Positions 9,263 to 20,176 are shown, counted from the stretch's first letter. The stretch: 64,000 bases of DNA from Massilia atriviolacea (GCF_003953935.1 NZ_RXLQ01000004.1:434001-498000); one strand, 5' to 3'. Program-made: numbers and translations. Notes: a model not told the origin generated them from the letters alone.

Positions 9263-11497
9263 TCAGCGGCCCGAGCCCTGGTTCAGTCTCGTGTAGCCTG
9301 GGACGCTCTTGTAAAACGATTCGAGCGGGCTGCCCAAACCGAGCTTGGACAAGCCGTTCAGCTCCAGCTGGAAGAAGATCGGCGTCGAGGTATTGCGCGT
9401 GGTGGTCACGAAGCGCTGTCCCCCCATGCGGAACACCCAGCAGTCGGCCTGGTATTCGAGTCCGACCAGGCTCTCGACGACCTTGTGTTCGAGTACCGAA
9501 TACGTCACCCGGCCCACACCATACCAGCGTTTCGACAGCGGCCACTGGGAAGATACCATCGCATTCTTGACGACGTCGCGCAAATAGCGGTATTCGGCGT
9601 TGATGACCTTCTTCTCGCCCGGCTGCCATTGCACGCCGTAGTTCTGCGTGACCACGCTGCTGGCGCTGGCATTGTATTGCACGGCGCTGTCGAAGCTCCA
9701 TTTGTCCGAAATCCGGCCCGAGGCGGCCAGCAGCACGTCGGAACGGCTTTCCGTGCGCGGCGTGTTGGCCAGCTGCACGCGCTGCTCGTTCAGGTAGAAG
9801 CGCTGCCCCAGCACCAGGCGCAGGCGCTCGGCGCCGTTGGTTTCCAGGAAGCGCGAGACCACGGCCGCCGTCACCTGGTTGGCGTCCGACACGCGGTCGT
9901 TGCCGATGAAGCGGTTTTCGTTGAAGATCTGGGCCAGGTTGAAGGTCGCTTCGAAGGTATCGAAGTTGGGGAACTTGCTCTGGTCCTTGTACGGCGTGTA
10001 CACGTAGAACAGGCGCGGCTCCAAGGTCTGGGTCATCTTGCGCCCGGTCAGCTTGGCATCGCGTTCGAACACCAGCCCGCTGTCGAGCGAGAAGGTGGGC
10101 AAGGCGCGCGTGAGCGTGCGCGGGGCGTCGACGACGGTCTTTTCGAGCTCGTAGGCGCTGGCGTGCAGCATCAGCTTGGGCGTCACAAAATAGCCGGGAC
10201 GCACGATCGGATAACTGAGCTGCGACAGCACCACCGCCCGGTTGCCGGTCGGCAGGTCGGGATGCGAGAAGCGCGTGATTTCCGAGTCGACCGCCCAGTC
10301 GAAGCCCTTGACGTCGTAGCGGCCGGCGTGGAACAGCAGTTCCGGCAAGCGGTCGTAGGGGCGCGGCACGGTGCGGCTCGGATCGGTCGCCGAGACCGGG
10401 TCCTGCAGCACCTGGTAGCTCTGCACGCGGGCCGACATATTCCAGTACCTGGCGCGGTAATCGGTGCGGATTTCGCGCACCAGCTGGCGTTCCGCGCTGG
10501 TCGAGATCGACTGCGAAAAGTCGCTCGGATAATTATCGTCCGAAGCCGCCTTCAGGTTCCAGCCGTAGGACCAGCCCGGCCCGATGGCCTGGGTGTGCTG
10601 GGAATCGAGGCGCCAGCGGTCGGTCTTGGTGACTTTGTCGTTGAGCAGGAATTCGCCGTGGGTCTGGCCCGAATAGCCGCCGTACTCGTTCTCGCCCAGG
10701 TAGCGCCCGGTGCCGCCCAGCTGCAGGCCGCGGTCGAGCATCCAGCGCGGATAGACGGTCAGGTCGCGGTTCGGCGCGATATTGAAATAATACGGTTGCA
10801 AAATCTCGGCCCGGCCCTTGGAGCGGAACCCGATGGTCGGCGGCAGCCAGCCCGAGCGGCGCGCGCCCGACAGCGAGAACGACAGCGCCGGCGCGCCGAT
10901 GATCGGCACGCCCTTGAAATAGATGACCGTCTTGCCGGCCACGCCGACGTCGCGCCCTGCATCGAGGCGCAGGGTGTTCGACTTGAGGTACCAGTCCGGC
11001 AGCAGGCCTTCGCAGGTGGTGTAGGTGCCGTCGGTGACGATGGCCTCGTCTTCGCTGATGAAATCGACGCGCCTGGCCGCGCCCTGCGCGTTATTGAGCT
11101 GCATGCGGTACTCGGGATGCAGCACCCAGCCCTTGCCCGACGACAGGTTCAGCTGCAACTCATCGCCCTTGTAGATATCGCCGAAGCGTTCCATCCAGAC
11201 ATTGCCGTTGGCGGTGACTTCATTCTCGACGTTCCTGAAGCAGGCGCGGTCGGCTTTCATCCGGGTCTGACCCCGGGTCAGTTCGACATCGCGCTCGAGA
11301 ACGAGTTCGCGTTCGGGGCGGCCGCTGAACTCTTCCGCGCGCACGGTGACGGGCAGGTTGGGATCGTCGTTACGGTCGCGTGGCGGGGCGTTCTGGACGG
11401 TCTGGGCGTGCAAGGGCACCGCGGTGGCGGTGACGAGCGCCGTCAGGGCGTAGGCCCAACGCTGCGAGGGGAGAGCTGCCGGTTTTTTCAAGCTCAT
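9263..11497 (-). CDS. lptD: LPS-assembly outer-membrane protein LptD
   Basis: A 744-residue protein. A signal peptide ends near PLHAQ, an OstA/LptA-like N-terminal domain (about 50-190) lies in the periplasm, and a long C-terminal beta-barrel ends in a family-typical region with GLSKLGLGSPLESF. LptD with LptE inserts lipopolysaccharide into the outer leaflet. First gene of the minus-strand operon lptD-surA-pdxA-rsmA. Its 97-bp upstream region is shared with divergent amgK, so envelope assembly and peptidoglycan recycling may share control. Confidence 0.97.
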   Translation of the reverse strand: MSLKKPAALPSQRWAYALTALVTATAVPLHAQTVQNAPPRDRNDDPNLPVTVRAEEFSGRPERELVLERDVELTRGQTRMKADRACFRNVENEVTANGNVWMERFGDIYKGDELQLNLSSGKGWVLHPEYRMQLNNAQGAARRVDFISEDEAIVTDGTYTTCEGLLPDWYLKSNTLRLDAGRDVGVAGKTVIYFKGVPIIGAPALSFSLSGARRSGWLPPTIGFRSKGRAEILQPYYFNIAPNRDLTVYPRWMLDRGLQLGGTGRYLGENEYGGYSGQTHGEFLLNDKVTKTDRWRLDSQHTQAIGPGWSYGWNLKAASDDNYPSDFSQSISTSAERQLVREIRTDYRARYWNMSARVQSYQVLQDPVSATDPSRTVPRPYDRLPELLFHAGRYDVKGFDWAVDSEITRFSHPDLPTGNRAVVLSQLSYPIVRPGYFVTPKLMLHASAYELEKTVVDAPRTLTRALPTFSLDSGLVFERDAKLTGRKMTQTLEPRLFYVYTPYKDQSKFPNFDTFEATFNLAQIFNENRFIGNDRVSDANQVTAAVVSRFLETNGAERLRLVLGQRFYLNEQRVQLANTPRTESRSDVLLAASGRISDKWSFDSAVQYNASASSVVTQNYGVQWQPGEKKVINAEYRYLRDVVKNAMVSSQWPLSKRWYGVGRVTYSVLEHKVVESLVGLEYQADCWVFRMGGQRFVTTTRNTSTPIFFQLELNGLSKLGLGSPLESFYKSVPGYTRLNQGSGR

Positions 11498-11594
11498 GAA
11501 ATGACGTGTGCAAACACCATGGCAGGCGATTTTTTGAGTTTAATCCCTTATTATATGGGAATCTTCATCTTCAATCGGATTCTCAGGCTGCAAC

Positions 11595-12650
11595 ATGTCC
11601 TCATCGCTTACCACCACCCCCGCAACATCGTCGGACACCCGCCTGACGCAGCTCACCGCCTGGCTCGCCACGCTCGGCCTGGTCGAGGTCGAATCGTGCC
11701 GGCCGGCCTCGGCCGACGCCAGCTTCCGCCGCTACTTCCGGCTCGACGTCGCCCCCGCACTGCGCGCCAGACTGGGCGAGACCCTGGTCGCCATGGATGC
11801 CCCGCCCGAGCGCGAAAACGTGCCGGCCTTCATCCACGTGCAAGGCTTGCTGCTGGAAGCCGGCGTGAGCGTGCCCGCCATCGTGGCGCAGGACGTGGCC
11901 AACGGCTTCCTGCTGCTGTCCGACCTCGGCACCACCACCTACCTGCAGCGCCTCGACATCGACAACGCGCCCTTCATGTATTCGGACGCGGTCGACGCGC
12001 TGATCAAGTTCCAGCTGACCAGCGCACCGGGCGTGCTGCCCGACTACGACCGCGCCTTCATCGAGCGCGAGCTGAAGCTGTTCCCTGAATGGTTCGTCGG
12101 CAAGCACCTGGGCGTGACCATGACGGACGCCCAGACGGCCACCCTGAACAAGGTGTTCGAGGCGATCATCGCCAACAACCTGGCGCAGCAACAAGTCTTC
12201 ATGCACCGCGATTTCCATTCGCGCAACCTGATGTTCATGGACCAGGGCAATCCGGGCGTGCTCGACTTCCAGGATGCCGTGTTCGGCCCGGTCACCTACG
12301 ACCTGGCCTCGCTGCTGCGCGACGCCTACGTGCAGTGGGACGAAGAAATCGTGCTCGACTGGGTGGTGCGTTACTGGCAGCGCGCCAAGGCGGTCGGGCT
12401 GCCGGTCAATCCGGACATCGACGCCTTTTACCAGGACTTCGAATTCATGGCCCTGCAGCGCCACCTGAAAATCCTCGGCCTGTTCTGCCGCCTGAACTAC
12501 CGCGACGGCAAGAGCGCCTACCTGGGCGACCTGCCGACCGTGGCGGACTACGTGCGCAAGACCTGCAACCGCTACATCGCCCTCAAGCCGCTGGCGCGCC
12601 TGCTCGACACCTTCGAGGACAAGGCGCCGCAAGTGGGCTACACCTTCTGA
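11595..12650 (+). CDS. amgK: Anomeric MurNAc/GlcNAc kinase AmgK (APH-fold)
   Basis: A 351-residue aminoglycoside-phosphotransferase-fold protein. The catalytic loop is MHRDFHSRNLMF and the metal-binding D is in VLDFQDAVFGPV. Within this fold, the pairing with a nucleotidyltransferase 13 bp downstream and the divergent position next to lptD identify it as AmgK. AmgK phosphorylates MurNAc or GlcNAc at C1 in the MurNAc-recycling route that bypasses de novo UDP-MurNAc synthesis (known from Pseudomonas). Cytoplasmic. An antibiotic-resistance APH role is unlikely in this context. Confidence 0.92.
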   Translation: MSSSLTTTPATSSDTRLTQLTAWLATLGLVEVESCRPASADASFRRYFRLDVAPALRARLGETLVAMDAPPERENVPAFIHVQGLLLEAGVSVPAIVAQDVANGFLLLSDLGTTTYLQRLDIDNAPFMYSDAVDALIKFQLTSAPGVLPDYDRAFIERELKLFPEWFVGKHLGVTMTDAQTATLNKVFEAIIANNLAQQQVFMHRDFHSRNLMFMDQGNPGVLDFQDAVFGPVTYDLASLLRDAYVQWDEEIVLDWVVRYWQRAKAVGLPVNPDIDAFYQDFEFMALQRHLKILGLFCRLNYRDGKSAYLGDLPTVADYVRKTCNRYIALKPLARLLDTFEDKAPQVGYTF

Positions 12651-12663
12651 TGCGGAGCCCATC

Positions 12664-13382
12664 ATGAAAGCCATGATCCTGGCCGCCGGCCGCGGCGAAC
12701 GCATGCGGCCCCTGACGGACGACTGCCCCAAGCCGCTGCTGAAGGTGCGCGGCCGCCCGCTGATCGTCTGGCACATCCTGAACCTGGTACGCGCCGGCAT
12801 CACCGAGATCGTCATCAACCACGCCTGGATGGGCGAGACGATCGAGCGCGAACTGGGCGACGGCGGCAAGTACGGCGCGCGCATCGTCTACTCGCCCGAA
12901 ACGGTGGCGCTGGAAACGGCCGGCGGCATCGCCAACGCGCTGCACCTGCTGGGCGAGGAACCGTTCCTGGTGCTCTCGGCCGACATCTACTGTCCCTACT
13001 TCGATTTTGCGCAGGTCGCCGACGTGCTGGTCGACGACGACATGTGGGGCAATCCCTACCCGCCCGACAAGCGCGACGCCTGCTGGATCTACCTGACCCC
13101 GAATCCCTTCCACAACCCGGAGGGCGACTTCGGCCTGACCATGTACCAGGTGGCCAACCACGGCGAGCCGAAGTGGAATTTCTCGAACATCGGCGTGTAC
13201 CGGCCCGAGATGTTCAAGGCCATCGCCCCGGGCACGCATGCGCGCCTGGGGACCCTGATCCGCCAGTACGCGGACCTGGGCCGGGTGGGCGGCGAAATCT
13301 ACCAGGGCGACTGGGTCAATGTGGGCACGGTGGCGCAGCTGGAAGAACTGAACGCGCCGCTGGGCGCGCGCAAGGCGCAGGC

Positions 13383-13386
<4 letters not shown>
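12664..13386 (+). CDS. murU: MurNAc-1-phosphate uridylyltransferase MurU
   Basis: A 240-residue nucleotidyltransferase starting MKAMILAAGRGERMRPLTDD. The L-A-A-G-x-G-x-R-M-x-P-L-T motif is the nucleotide-binding loop and PKPLL follows. It converts the AmgK product to UDP-MurNAc. Lies 13 bp after amgK and overlaps pepP by 4 nt (ATGA), so amgK-murU-pepP-ubiH form one transcription unit. Related glucose-1-phosphate thymidylyltransferases share the motif, but the AmgK partner decides the assignment. Confidence 0.93.
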
Positions 13387-14728
<1,342 letters not shown>

Positions 14729-14729
<1 letters not shown>

Positions 14730-15877
14730 TGGACAAGACACCTAGCAAGTTTGACGTGGCAATCTGCGGCGCCGGCCCGGTCGGCCTGGCGCTGGCCGCC
14801 CTGCTGGCGCGGCGCGGCATGGACAGCGCGCGCATCGGCCTGGTCGACGCCAGGGCGCTCGGCACGGCGCTGACCGACCCGCGTTCGATCGCGCTGTCCT
14901 ACGGCAGCCGCATGCTGCTGGAAGAGATCGGCGCCTGGCCGCTGCCGGCCACCGCCATCCACCAGGTGCACGTATCGCGCCGCGGCCATTTCGGGCGCAG
15001 CCTGATCGACCGCGGCGAACACGAGGTCGAGGCGCTCGGCTACGTGGCGCGCTATGGCGACCTGGTGGCGGCGCTGGCGGGGGCGTGCGAGCGCGCCGGC
15101 GTGGCGGCGCTGCGGCCGGTGCGGGTGAGCGGCCACAGCGAGCAGGCCGACAGCGTCGCGCTCGCGCTCGACGACGGACGCACGCTGGAAGCGGCGGTGG
15201 TGGTGCAGGCCGAAGGCGGCGTGTTCGGCGAACAGGATGCGCGCGCGCGCGCGCACGATTACCGGCAGACGGCGCTGATCGCGCGCGTGAGCACCAGCGC
15301 GCCGGTCGCGCATCGCGCGTACGAACGGTTTACCGAGGAAGGCCCGCTGGCCATGCTGCCGCAGGACGGCGCCGACGGCCATCAGTACGCGCTGGTGTGG
15401 TGCGTGCGGCCCGAGCGCGCGCAGGCGCTGCTGGCGCTGGACGACGCGCAGTTCCTGGCGCAGCTGGGCGAGGCGTTCGGCCAGCGTCTGGGGCGGATGA
15501 GCGCGACCGGCGCGCGCATCGCGTATCGGCTCGGCCTGAATGCCGAACCGGGTACGACGGCGCGCACGGTGGCCATCGGGAACGCGGCGCAGACCCTGCA
15601 TCCGGTGGCGGGACAGGGCCTGAACCTCGGCCTGCGCGATGCGGCGGTACTGGCGCGCCTGCTGGCGCGCGATGCCGGTCCGGCGGCGCTGGCCGCGTTC
15701 GCGCGCGAGCGCCAGGCGGACCGCAAGCTGGTGGTGGAACTGACCGACACCATGGCGCGCGCCTTTGCGCACCGGGGGCCGGGCCAGGCGCTGCTGGGCT
15801 TGTCGCTGGGATTACTCGATACCTTCACCCCGGCGAAGAACCTGCTGGGCGAGTGGATGATGTTCGGGCGGCGCTGA
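14729..15877 (+). CDS. ubiH: UbiH/UbiF/VisC-family FAD monooxygenase
   Basis: A 382-residue flavoprotein. The N-terminal dinucleotide fold is CGAGPVGLALA, and the FAD ribityl-binding region reads GNAAQTLHPVAGQGLNLGLRD, the diagnostic UbiH-family motif (GNAA replaces the commoner GDAA). Family members hydroxylate the ubiquinone ring. Being directly behind pepP, as ubiH is in E. coli, favours the ubiH role, but UbiF/UbiI/UbiL paralogues cannot be excluded by motif reading. Translationally coupled to pepP by a 1-nt overlap. No truncation. Confidence 0.85.
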
Positions 15878-15897
15878 GCGCCAGGCGATCGCTTGAG

Positions 15898-15931
15898 AAC
15901 CGTGGTTCCCGCGCAGGCGGGAGCGACGGTT
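15898..15931. repeat. REP-like palindrome, family A
   Basis: An imperfect palindrome AACCGTGGTTCCCGC, GCAG loop, GCGGGAGCGACGGTT. It lies in the 135-bp gap between the convergent ubiH and chemoreceptor genes. Same family as the copy at 5543. Confidence 0.75.
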
Positions 15932-16012
15932 ACCTGACCGGAAATAGAGGCAAGTCCTGGCCGCCAAGAATACATCGGTGCCTGGGCGAGTACGACACGT
16001 AAGCACACAGGT

Positions 16013-17689
16013 TCAGAATTCTTCCCAGTCGTCCGTCTTGGCGGTGCTGGCCAACTGCTTCTTCACCGGCGCGCGCAGCACCGGCTTCGGGGCCGGCCTG
16101 GCCGCCACCTGCCGCGGCGCGGCCGACGCCGCCGCCGCGCCCGCGCCGGCGCTCAGCTTGAACACGCTGACCACCTCGGCCAGCTGGCGCGCCTGGTCCT
16201 GCATCGCTTCCGACGCCGCCGCCGCTTCTTCCACCAGCGCCGCATTCTGCTGCGTCACCTGATCCATCTGCGTCACCGCCTGGTTGATCTGGTCGATCCC
16301 CAGGGTCTGCTCCTGGCTGGCCGCCGCGATATCGCCCATGATGTCGGTCACGCGGCGGATGCTCTGGACGATATCGTCCATCGTGCTACCCGCCTCGTTC
16401 ACCAGCCGGCTGCCCGCTTCGACCTGCTCGACCGAGCTGCCGATCAGGCCCTTGATCTCCTTGGCCGCCTGCGCCGAGCGTTGCGCCAGGTTGCGCACTT
16501 CGCTCGCCACCACCGCAAAGCCGCGTCCCTGCTCGCCGGCGCGCGCCGCTTCCACGGCCGCGTTCAAGGCCAGGATATTGGTCTGGAACGCAATGCCGTC
16601 GATCACGCCGATGATGTCGACGATCTTGTTGCTGGCCTCATTGATGCGGCCCATCGTATCGACCACGTTGCCGATCACGTTGCCGCCCTTGGTGGCCACC
16701 TCCGACGCCGTCTCGGCCAGGGTGCTGGCCTGGCGCGCGTTGTCGGCGCTCGCCTTCACAGTGGAAGTCAGTTCTTCCATCGAGGAGGCGGTTTCCTCCA
16801 GCGAGCTGGCCTGCTCCTCGGTGCGGCTCGACAGGTCCTGGTTGCCGGCCGCGATTTCGGACGAGGCCACCGAAATCGTATCGGTGCCGCTGCGCACCCG
16901 GCTCACCACTTCCACCAGGCTGTCGTTCATCTTTTGCAGCGCCACCAGCAGCTGGCCGATTTCGTCGTGCGAGTCGATCCGGATGGTGTCGGTCAGGTTG
17001 CCGGAGGCGATGTTGTTGGCGAAGCGCAGCGCTTCGGCGATCGAGCGCGAGATGCCGCGAATCAGCGCGGTCCCGGTCAGCAGGCCGATGACGACGCTGA
17101 ACACGATCAGGCCGATGGCCAATGCACGCGCCGTCTCGAAGCGTGCCGTGGCCTGCTGGTACTCGGTCTTGCCGACGCTGAGCTGGTAGACCACCAGGTC
17201 GTGCATGTTCTCGCGCACCGGCAGGAAGTGCTGCTTGAGCGGGCCTTGCACCAGCGCGACGGCGGCCGCCGCGTCCTTGGCCTTGAACGCGACCAGTGTC
17301 GGCCTGATCCCCTGCGCCACGAAAGTTTCCCTGCTGGCCGCGAACTTGGCGGCGAGCGTCTTTTCCTCCGCCGTCAGGTAGGTTTCCATGTACTTGCCCC
17401 AGAGCGCGGTGATGCTCTGCACGCGCTGCTCGACCTCGCTGCTGGCCGCAGGCATGCCGGCCGGGTCGCCGCTGACCGCCATCGCCAGCGTGTTCTGGTT
17501 TTGCTGGATCAGCGTCAGCACTTCGGCCAGCATCCCGGCCGCCACCAGGCGGTCCTCGTACACCGTCTTGAGCGAGGCATTGGTCACGCTCAGGTTGCGC
17601 AAGCCGATCAATCCGATCGCCAGCGAAACCGCGCTGAGGACACCGATGACAAAAATAAGCCGTGCCTTGATCGTCACGTTTTTAAACAT
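16013..17689 (-). CDS. Methyl-accepting chemotaxis protein
   Basis: A 558-residue transmembrane receptor. Start at [11 protein letters not shown] (17689), which has AAGGACC upstream; the longer frame adds 38 unlikely residues. TM1 is about residues 10-30. A four-helix-bundle periplasmic sensor domain extends to about 185, TM2 is about 190-212, and HAMP follows. The cytoplasmic signalling domain contains the hairpin tip [20 protein letters not shown]. After an Ala/Pro-rich linker the protein ends DWEEF, a match to the xWxxF pentapeptide that tethers CheR/CheB. Ligand unknown. It stands alone, with no che genes in the window. Confidence 0.94.
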   Translation of the reverse strand: MFKNVTIKARLIFVIGVLSAVSLAIGLIGLRNLSVTNASLKTVYEDRLVAAGMLAEVLTLIQQNQNTLAMAVSGDPAGMPAASSEVEQRVQSITALWGKYMETYLTAEEKTLAAKFAASRETFVAQGIRPTLVAFKAKDAAAAVALVQGPLKQHFLPVRENMHDLVVYQLSVGKTEYQQATARFETARALAIGLIVFSVVIGLLTGTALIRGISRSIAEALRFANNIASGNLTDTIRIDSHDEIGQLLVALQKMNDSLVEVVSRVRSGTDTISVASSEIAAGNQDLSSRTEEQASSLEETASSMEELTSTVKASADNARQASTLAETASEVATKGGNVIGNVVDTMGRINEASNKIVDIIGVIDGIAFQTNILALNAAVEAARAGEQGRGFAVVASEVRNLAQRSAQAAKEIKGLIGSSVEQVEAGSRLVNEAGSTMDDIVQSIRRVTDIMGDIAAASQEQTLGIDQINQAVTQMDQVTQQNAALVEEAAAASEAMQDQARQLAEVVSVFKLSAGAGAAAASAAPRQVAARPAPKPVLRAPVKKQLASTAKTDDWEEF

Positions 17690-17979
17690 GGTCCTTGACC
17701 TTTCAGTTGTCTTTGCCGGGCAGGCGGGATGCGACACGAAAATACTGTCTCCAAAGAAATATACCGAACTTGGATAGCGAGTTAAATGGCGCAATACCAA
17801 CATGGGACAAATTCAGCGCGTCTTGTGTTTGTGACGCGACAAGCGAAACAGCAATATTGTCTGCTTGCATCCGCTGATGTCGCCACGCGTCACCCTGAGC
17901 GCGATTCCGGCAATTTTTCATGTTTTTATGCAACTTGTATGCTAAGGTCGGAGGCAGTCCCGTCCCTGCGGCCACGATC

Positions 17980-18897
17980 ATGCTCGACACCCTGCCCTGC
18001 ACCCTCTCCCTGCGCCTGCTCGACAACGCGCTCGATGCCATCGTCGTCATCGATGAAGATGGCGCCATTCGCTACCAGAACGGCGCGATGCAGGCGCTGT
18101 CGGGCTACGCCTGCGGGGAAGCGCTGGGCCAGCCGCTGGCCGGGCTGTTGCCGGCCGCGATGGCGGAACAGCACCACCGCTACGTGCGCGCCTACCTGGA
18201 CAGCTGCAAGGAATCGACGGTGCTCGGCCAGGTGCGCGAATTCGCGATCCGCCACCGCACCGGCGAAATGGTCCCGATCGGGATGAAGGCGATCGACCTG
18301 GGCATCCATGAGGGCAAGCGCTACTTCGGCGCCTTCCTGGAAGACCTGCGCGCGCGGCGGCGCATGCAAGCCGAACGCGAAGCGCTGCTGGCCCAGCTCG
18401 AAAAGCAGGCCCTGAGCGATGCGCTGACCGGCCTGCCCAACCGGCGCGCCTTCGATGCCGAGGCCGCGCTCACGTGCGCGCGGGCGGCCCGCAGCGGCGC
18501 GCTCACGTGCGTGGGCATCGCCGACATCGATTTTTTCAAGAAGGTCAACGACCGTTACGGCCACGCCGCCGGCGACGCGGTGCTGGCCTCGGTGGCGGGC
18601 CTGATCGGCCAGGCTTCGCGCGCCACCGATTTCGTCGCGCGCACCGGCGGCGAGGAATTCAGCCTGCTGTTTCCGGGAATCGGCAGCGACATTGCGCTGG
18701 TGGTGGCGGAGCGGATTCGCGCAGCGGTGGAGCGCGAACCGATCGTCACGCCCGACGGCCAGCAGGTGAGCGTGACGATCAGCATCGGGCTGGCGCAACT
18801 GGCGCCCGGTGCGCCGTTCGCCGAGGCGCTCGCGCGCGCCGATGCGGCCCTGTACGAGGCAAAAAACGGGGGACGCAACCTGGTCTGCGCGCGCTGA
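17980..18897 (+). CDS. PAS-GGDEF diguanylate cyclase
   Basis: A 305-residue protein (start MLDTLPC at 17980; the in-frame ATG at 17920 is possible, neither has a clear Shine-Dalgarno). A PAS domain occupies about 10-125 (V-V-I-D-E-D-G-x-I-x-Y-x-N), then a short coiled coil (about 125-145). The GGDEF domain follows with LTGLPNRRAF and an intact active site GGEEF. Five residues before it is R-A-T-D, a complete RxxD inhibitory site, so product feedback is expected. It makes cyclic di-GMP in the cytoplasm. No transmembrane segment is seen. Divergent from the chemoreceptor, 290 bp apart. Confidence 0.92.
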   Translation: MLDTLPCTLSLRLLDNALDAIVVIDEDGAIRYQNGAMQALSGYACGEALGQPLAGLLPAAMAEQHHRYVRAYLDSCKESTVLGQVREFAIRHRTGEMVPIGMKAIDLGIHEGKRYFGAFLEDLRARRRMQAEREALLAQLEKQALSDALTGLPNRRAFDAEAALTCARAARSGALTCVGIADIDFFKKVNDRYGHAAGDAVLASVAGLIGQASRATDFVARTGGEEFSLLFPGIGSDIALVVAERIRAAVEREPIVTPDGQQVSVTISIGLAQLAPGAPFAEALARADAALYEAKNGGRNLVCAR

Positions 18898-18960
18898 GCG
18901 CCGCAGGCATCGGTCCCCACGTTGAAGATCGTTACGCAAACGGCGCAGCCTTGTCCCTAT

Positions 18961-19131
18961 TGCCGGCCGGCCTGCCGCGGCAAACCGTCTCGTTTCGCTG
19001 TCTCGTTTTGTCTCGTTTTGTCTCGTTTGAACCAATACCCGGCAGCGCTGTCCAAATGAGACAGAATGAGACAAAACGAGACAAAAATGGACAGTCAAAC
19101 GAGACACTTTGCCGCAGCGGGCCTGCAGGCA
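18961..19131. repeat. Large imperfect inverted repeat built of GTCTCGTTTT units
   Basis: Left arm 18961-19029 and right arm 19053-19131 are imperfect reverse complements. Each arm has a GC-rich outer part (CGGCAAA next to a palindromic TGCCxGCxGGC) and an inner part made of repeated T-G-T-C-T-C-G-T-T-T. The loop holds ACCAATACCCGGCAGCGC. No coding frame explains it. Together with 18898-18960 and 19132-19196 it fills most of a 750-bp stretch without a confident gene. Confidence 0.8.
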
Positions 19132-19196
19132 AAAGACACAAAAAAGACACAACACTGGCGCGCTTGCTTGCCCACTTGCATGCGCGCGGCGGCACG

Positions 19197-19436
19197 ATGT
19201 CGGTCGATGACGCCCTCGGCCTGGCTGTCGATGCCTGGCTGGCCGCCCAGACGGCCGGCGCGGCCGACAGGGAGGCCGACGGCTATCAGTGGAAGTGCCT
19301 GCTGTTACCGCACGGGACCCATCTGCGCATGCATGTCGACGGGCGCACCGAATACGCCACCGTCGTCGGCGACGCCGGCCGGCAGCATGGCCGCCGCGAA
19401 AGCGACAAGCTGGGTGAGGATTGCGCCTTCGATTGA
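19197..19436 (+). CDS. Small hypothetical protein, possibly a gene remnant
   Basis: A 79-residue frame from ATG 19197 (MSVDDALGLAVDAWLAAQ). The frame stays in register upstream (ARLLAHLHARGG), so the native start may be an earlier TTG/GTG. The central segment GYQWKCLLLPHGTHLRMHVD looks like a conserved core that I recall from small hypothetical proteins of Burkholderiales, where the C-terminus is longer. Here the frame stops soon after the core, suggesting truncation. No Shine-Dalgarno is evident. Function unknown; coding status uncertain. Confidence 0.4.
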   Translation: MSVDDALGLAVDAWLAAQTAGAADREADGYQWKCLLLPHGTHLRMHVDGRTEYATVVGDAGRQHGRRESDKLGEDCAFD

Positions 19437-19555
19437 GGCGGCTTCCCTCGCCGCGGCGCTCGCGTCACCCCCCGGCCGCCGAATTGTTTTTGCCCAAGCC
19501 AAAATTTTTCAAGCTATTTTTCGGCGCATGGGGCAAAAAATCGCATTTTTCAAGG

Positions 19556-19582
19556 CCTTGAAAACCCTTGGGCCCGCCTTTA
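19556..19582 (+). promoter_or_regulatory. Candidate sigma-32 (heat-shock) promoter of hsp20
   Basis: CTTGAAA at 19557-19563 matches the RpoH -35 exactly. After 11 bp, CGCCTTTA (19575-19582) matches 6 of 8 positions of the CCCATnTA -10. Transcription would start near 19590, leaving a leader of about 60 nt that contains the predicted thermometer. Confidence 0.6.
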
Positions 19583-19593
19583 GATTGGATTCA

Positions 19594-19650
19594 ACGGATG
19601 CTCCACGGAGGTCCGTCAACTTATCGCTTAACTTCTAAAGGATATTTATC
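19594..19650 (+). promoter_or_regulatory. ROSE-like RNA thermometer in the hsp20 leader
   Basis: The leader can fold a first hairpin (ACGGA 19594-19598 with TCCGT 19612-19616) and a second that hides the Shine-Dalgarno. In the second, U22-A-U-C25 pairs with G41-A-U-A44 and C27-U-U29 pairs with A38-A-G40 (numbers are 196xx), leaving G26 bulged opposite the GG of AAGGA. The anti-Shine-Dalgarno reads UCGCU, the UYGCU signature of ROSE elements, which melt on heating and free the ribosome site of small heat-shock genes. Confidence 0.65.
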
Positions 19651-20106
19651 ATGCGTACATTCGACCTTGCTCCCCTCTATCGTTCCGCTATCGGTTTCGA
19701 CCGCCTGGCCCATCTGCTGGAATCGCAGCGCGCCGACGCGCAGCCCAGCTATCCGCCCTACAACATCGAACTGGTCAGCGAAGACAAGTACCGCATCGTG
19801 ATGGCCCTGGCCGGCTTCGACCGTTCGGAAGTCGAGATCGTTACCGAGCGCGACAGCCTGCACGTCACCGGCCGCAAGCAGAAAGACGACAGCGAGCGCA
19901 CCTTCCTGCACCGCGGCATCGCGGCGCGCGATTTCGAGCAGCGCTTCCAGCTGGCCAACCACGTCAAGGTCACCACGGCCTCGTTCGACAACGGCATGCT
20001 GACCATCGAACTGGTGCGTGAAGTGCCCGAGGCCCTCAAGCCGCGCCGCATCGTCATCGACGGTGGCGACAAGGTGCAGGTGCTGGAACAGCGCCAGGCT
20101 GCCTGA
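19651..20106 (+). CDS. Small heat-shock protein Hsp20 / IbpA type
   Basis: A 151-residue ATP-independent holdase. The N-terminus (MRTFDLAPLYRSAIGFDRL) matches IbpA/IbpB. The alpha-crystallin domain runs about 35-130 (Y-R-I-V-M-A-L-A-G-F, then L-H-V-T-G-R, R-G-I-A-A-R-x-F, D-N-G-M-L-T-I-E-L). The C-terminal tail has R-R-I-V-I, matching the I-x-I/V anchor for oligomers. Heat control is predicted at two levels: a sigma-32 promoter and a ROSE-like leader. AAAGGATAT precedes the ATG by 7-8 nt. Confidence 0.95.
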   Translation: MRTFDLAPLYRSAIGFDRLAHLLESQRADAQPSYPPYNIELVSEDKYRIVMALAGFDRSEVEIVTERDSLHVTGRKQKDDSERTFLHRGIAARDFEQRFQLANHVKVTTASFDNGMLTIELVREVPEALKPRRIVIDGGDKVQVLEQRQAA

Positions 20107-20145
20107 CCCGGCCTGCCGGCCGGCGCGCTCCATGCCGGCCGCGCT

Positions 20146-20176
20146 AAAAAAAACGCCGCCCCGACAGGGCGGCGTT
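20146..20176 (-). terminator. Rho-independent terminator of the pnt operon
   Basis: A perfect 10-bp stem (20152-20161 with 20167-20176) and a CGACA loop. On the minus strand it is followed by eight T (plus-strand A-run 20146-20153). It lies between convergent hsp20 and pntB. Confidence 0.9.

Noticed and set aside
9485-12088. 867-codon plus-strand frame across lptD and the amgK start
   Set aside because: Antisense to lptD, whose motifs and length are complete; composition is shadow-like.
11595-12650. Aminoglycoside-resistance phosphotransferase
   Set aside because: The APH fold is shared, but pairing with murU and position next to lptD indicate AmgK.
19066-19638. 190-codon frame over the heat-shock upstream region
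   Set aside because: It runs through the inverted repeat, promoter and leader with no family resemblance, and conflicts with the regulatory elements.
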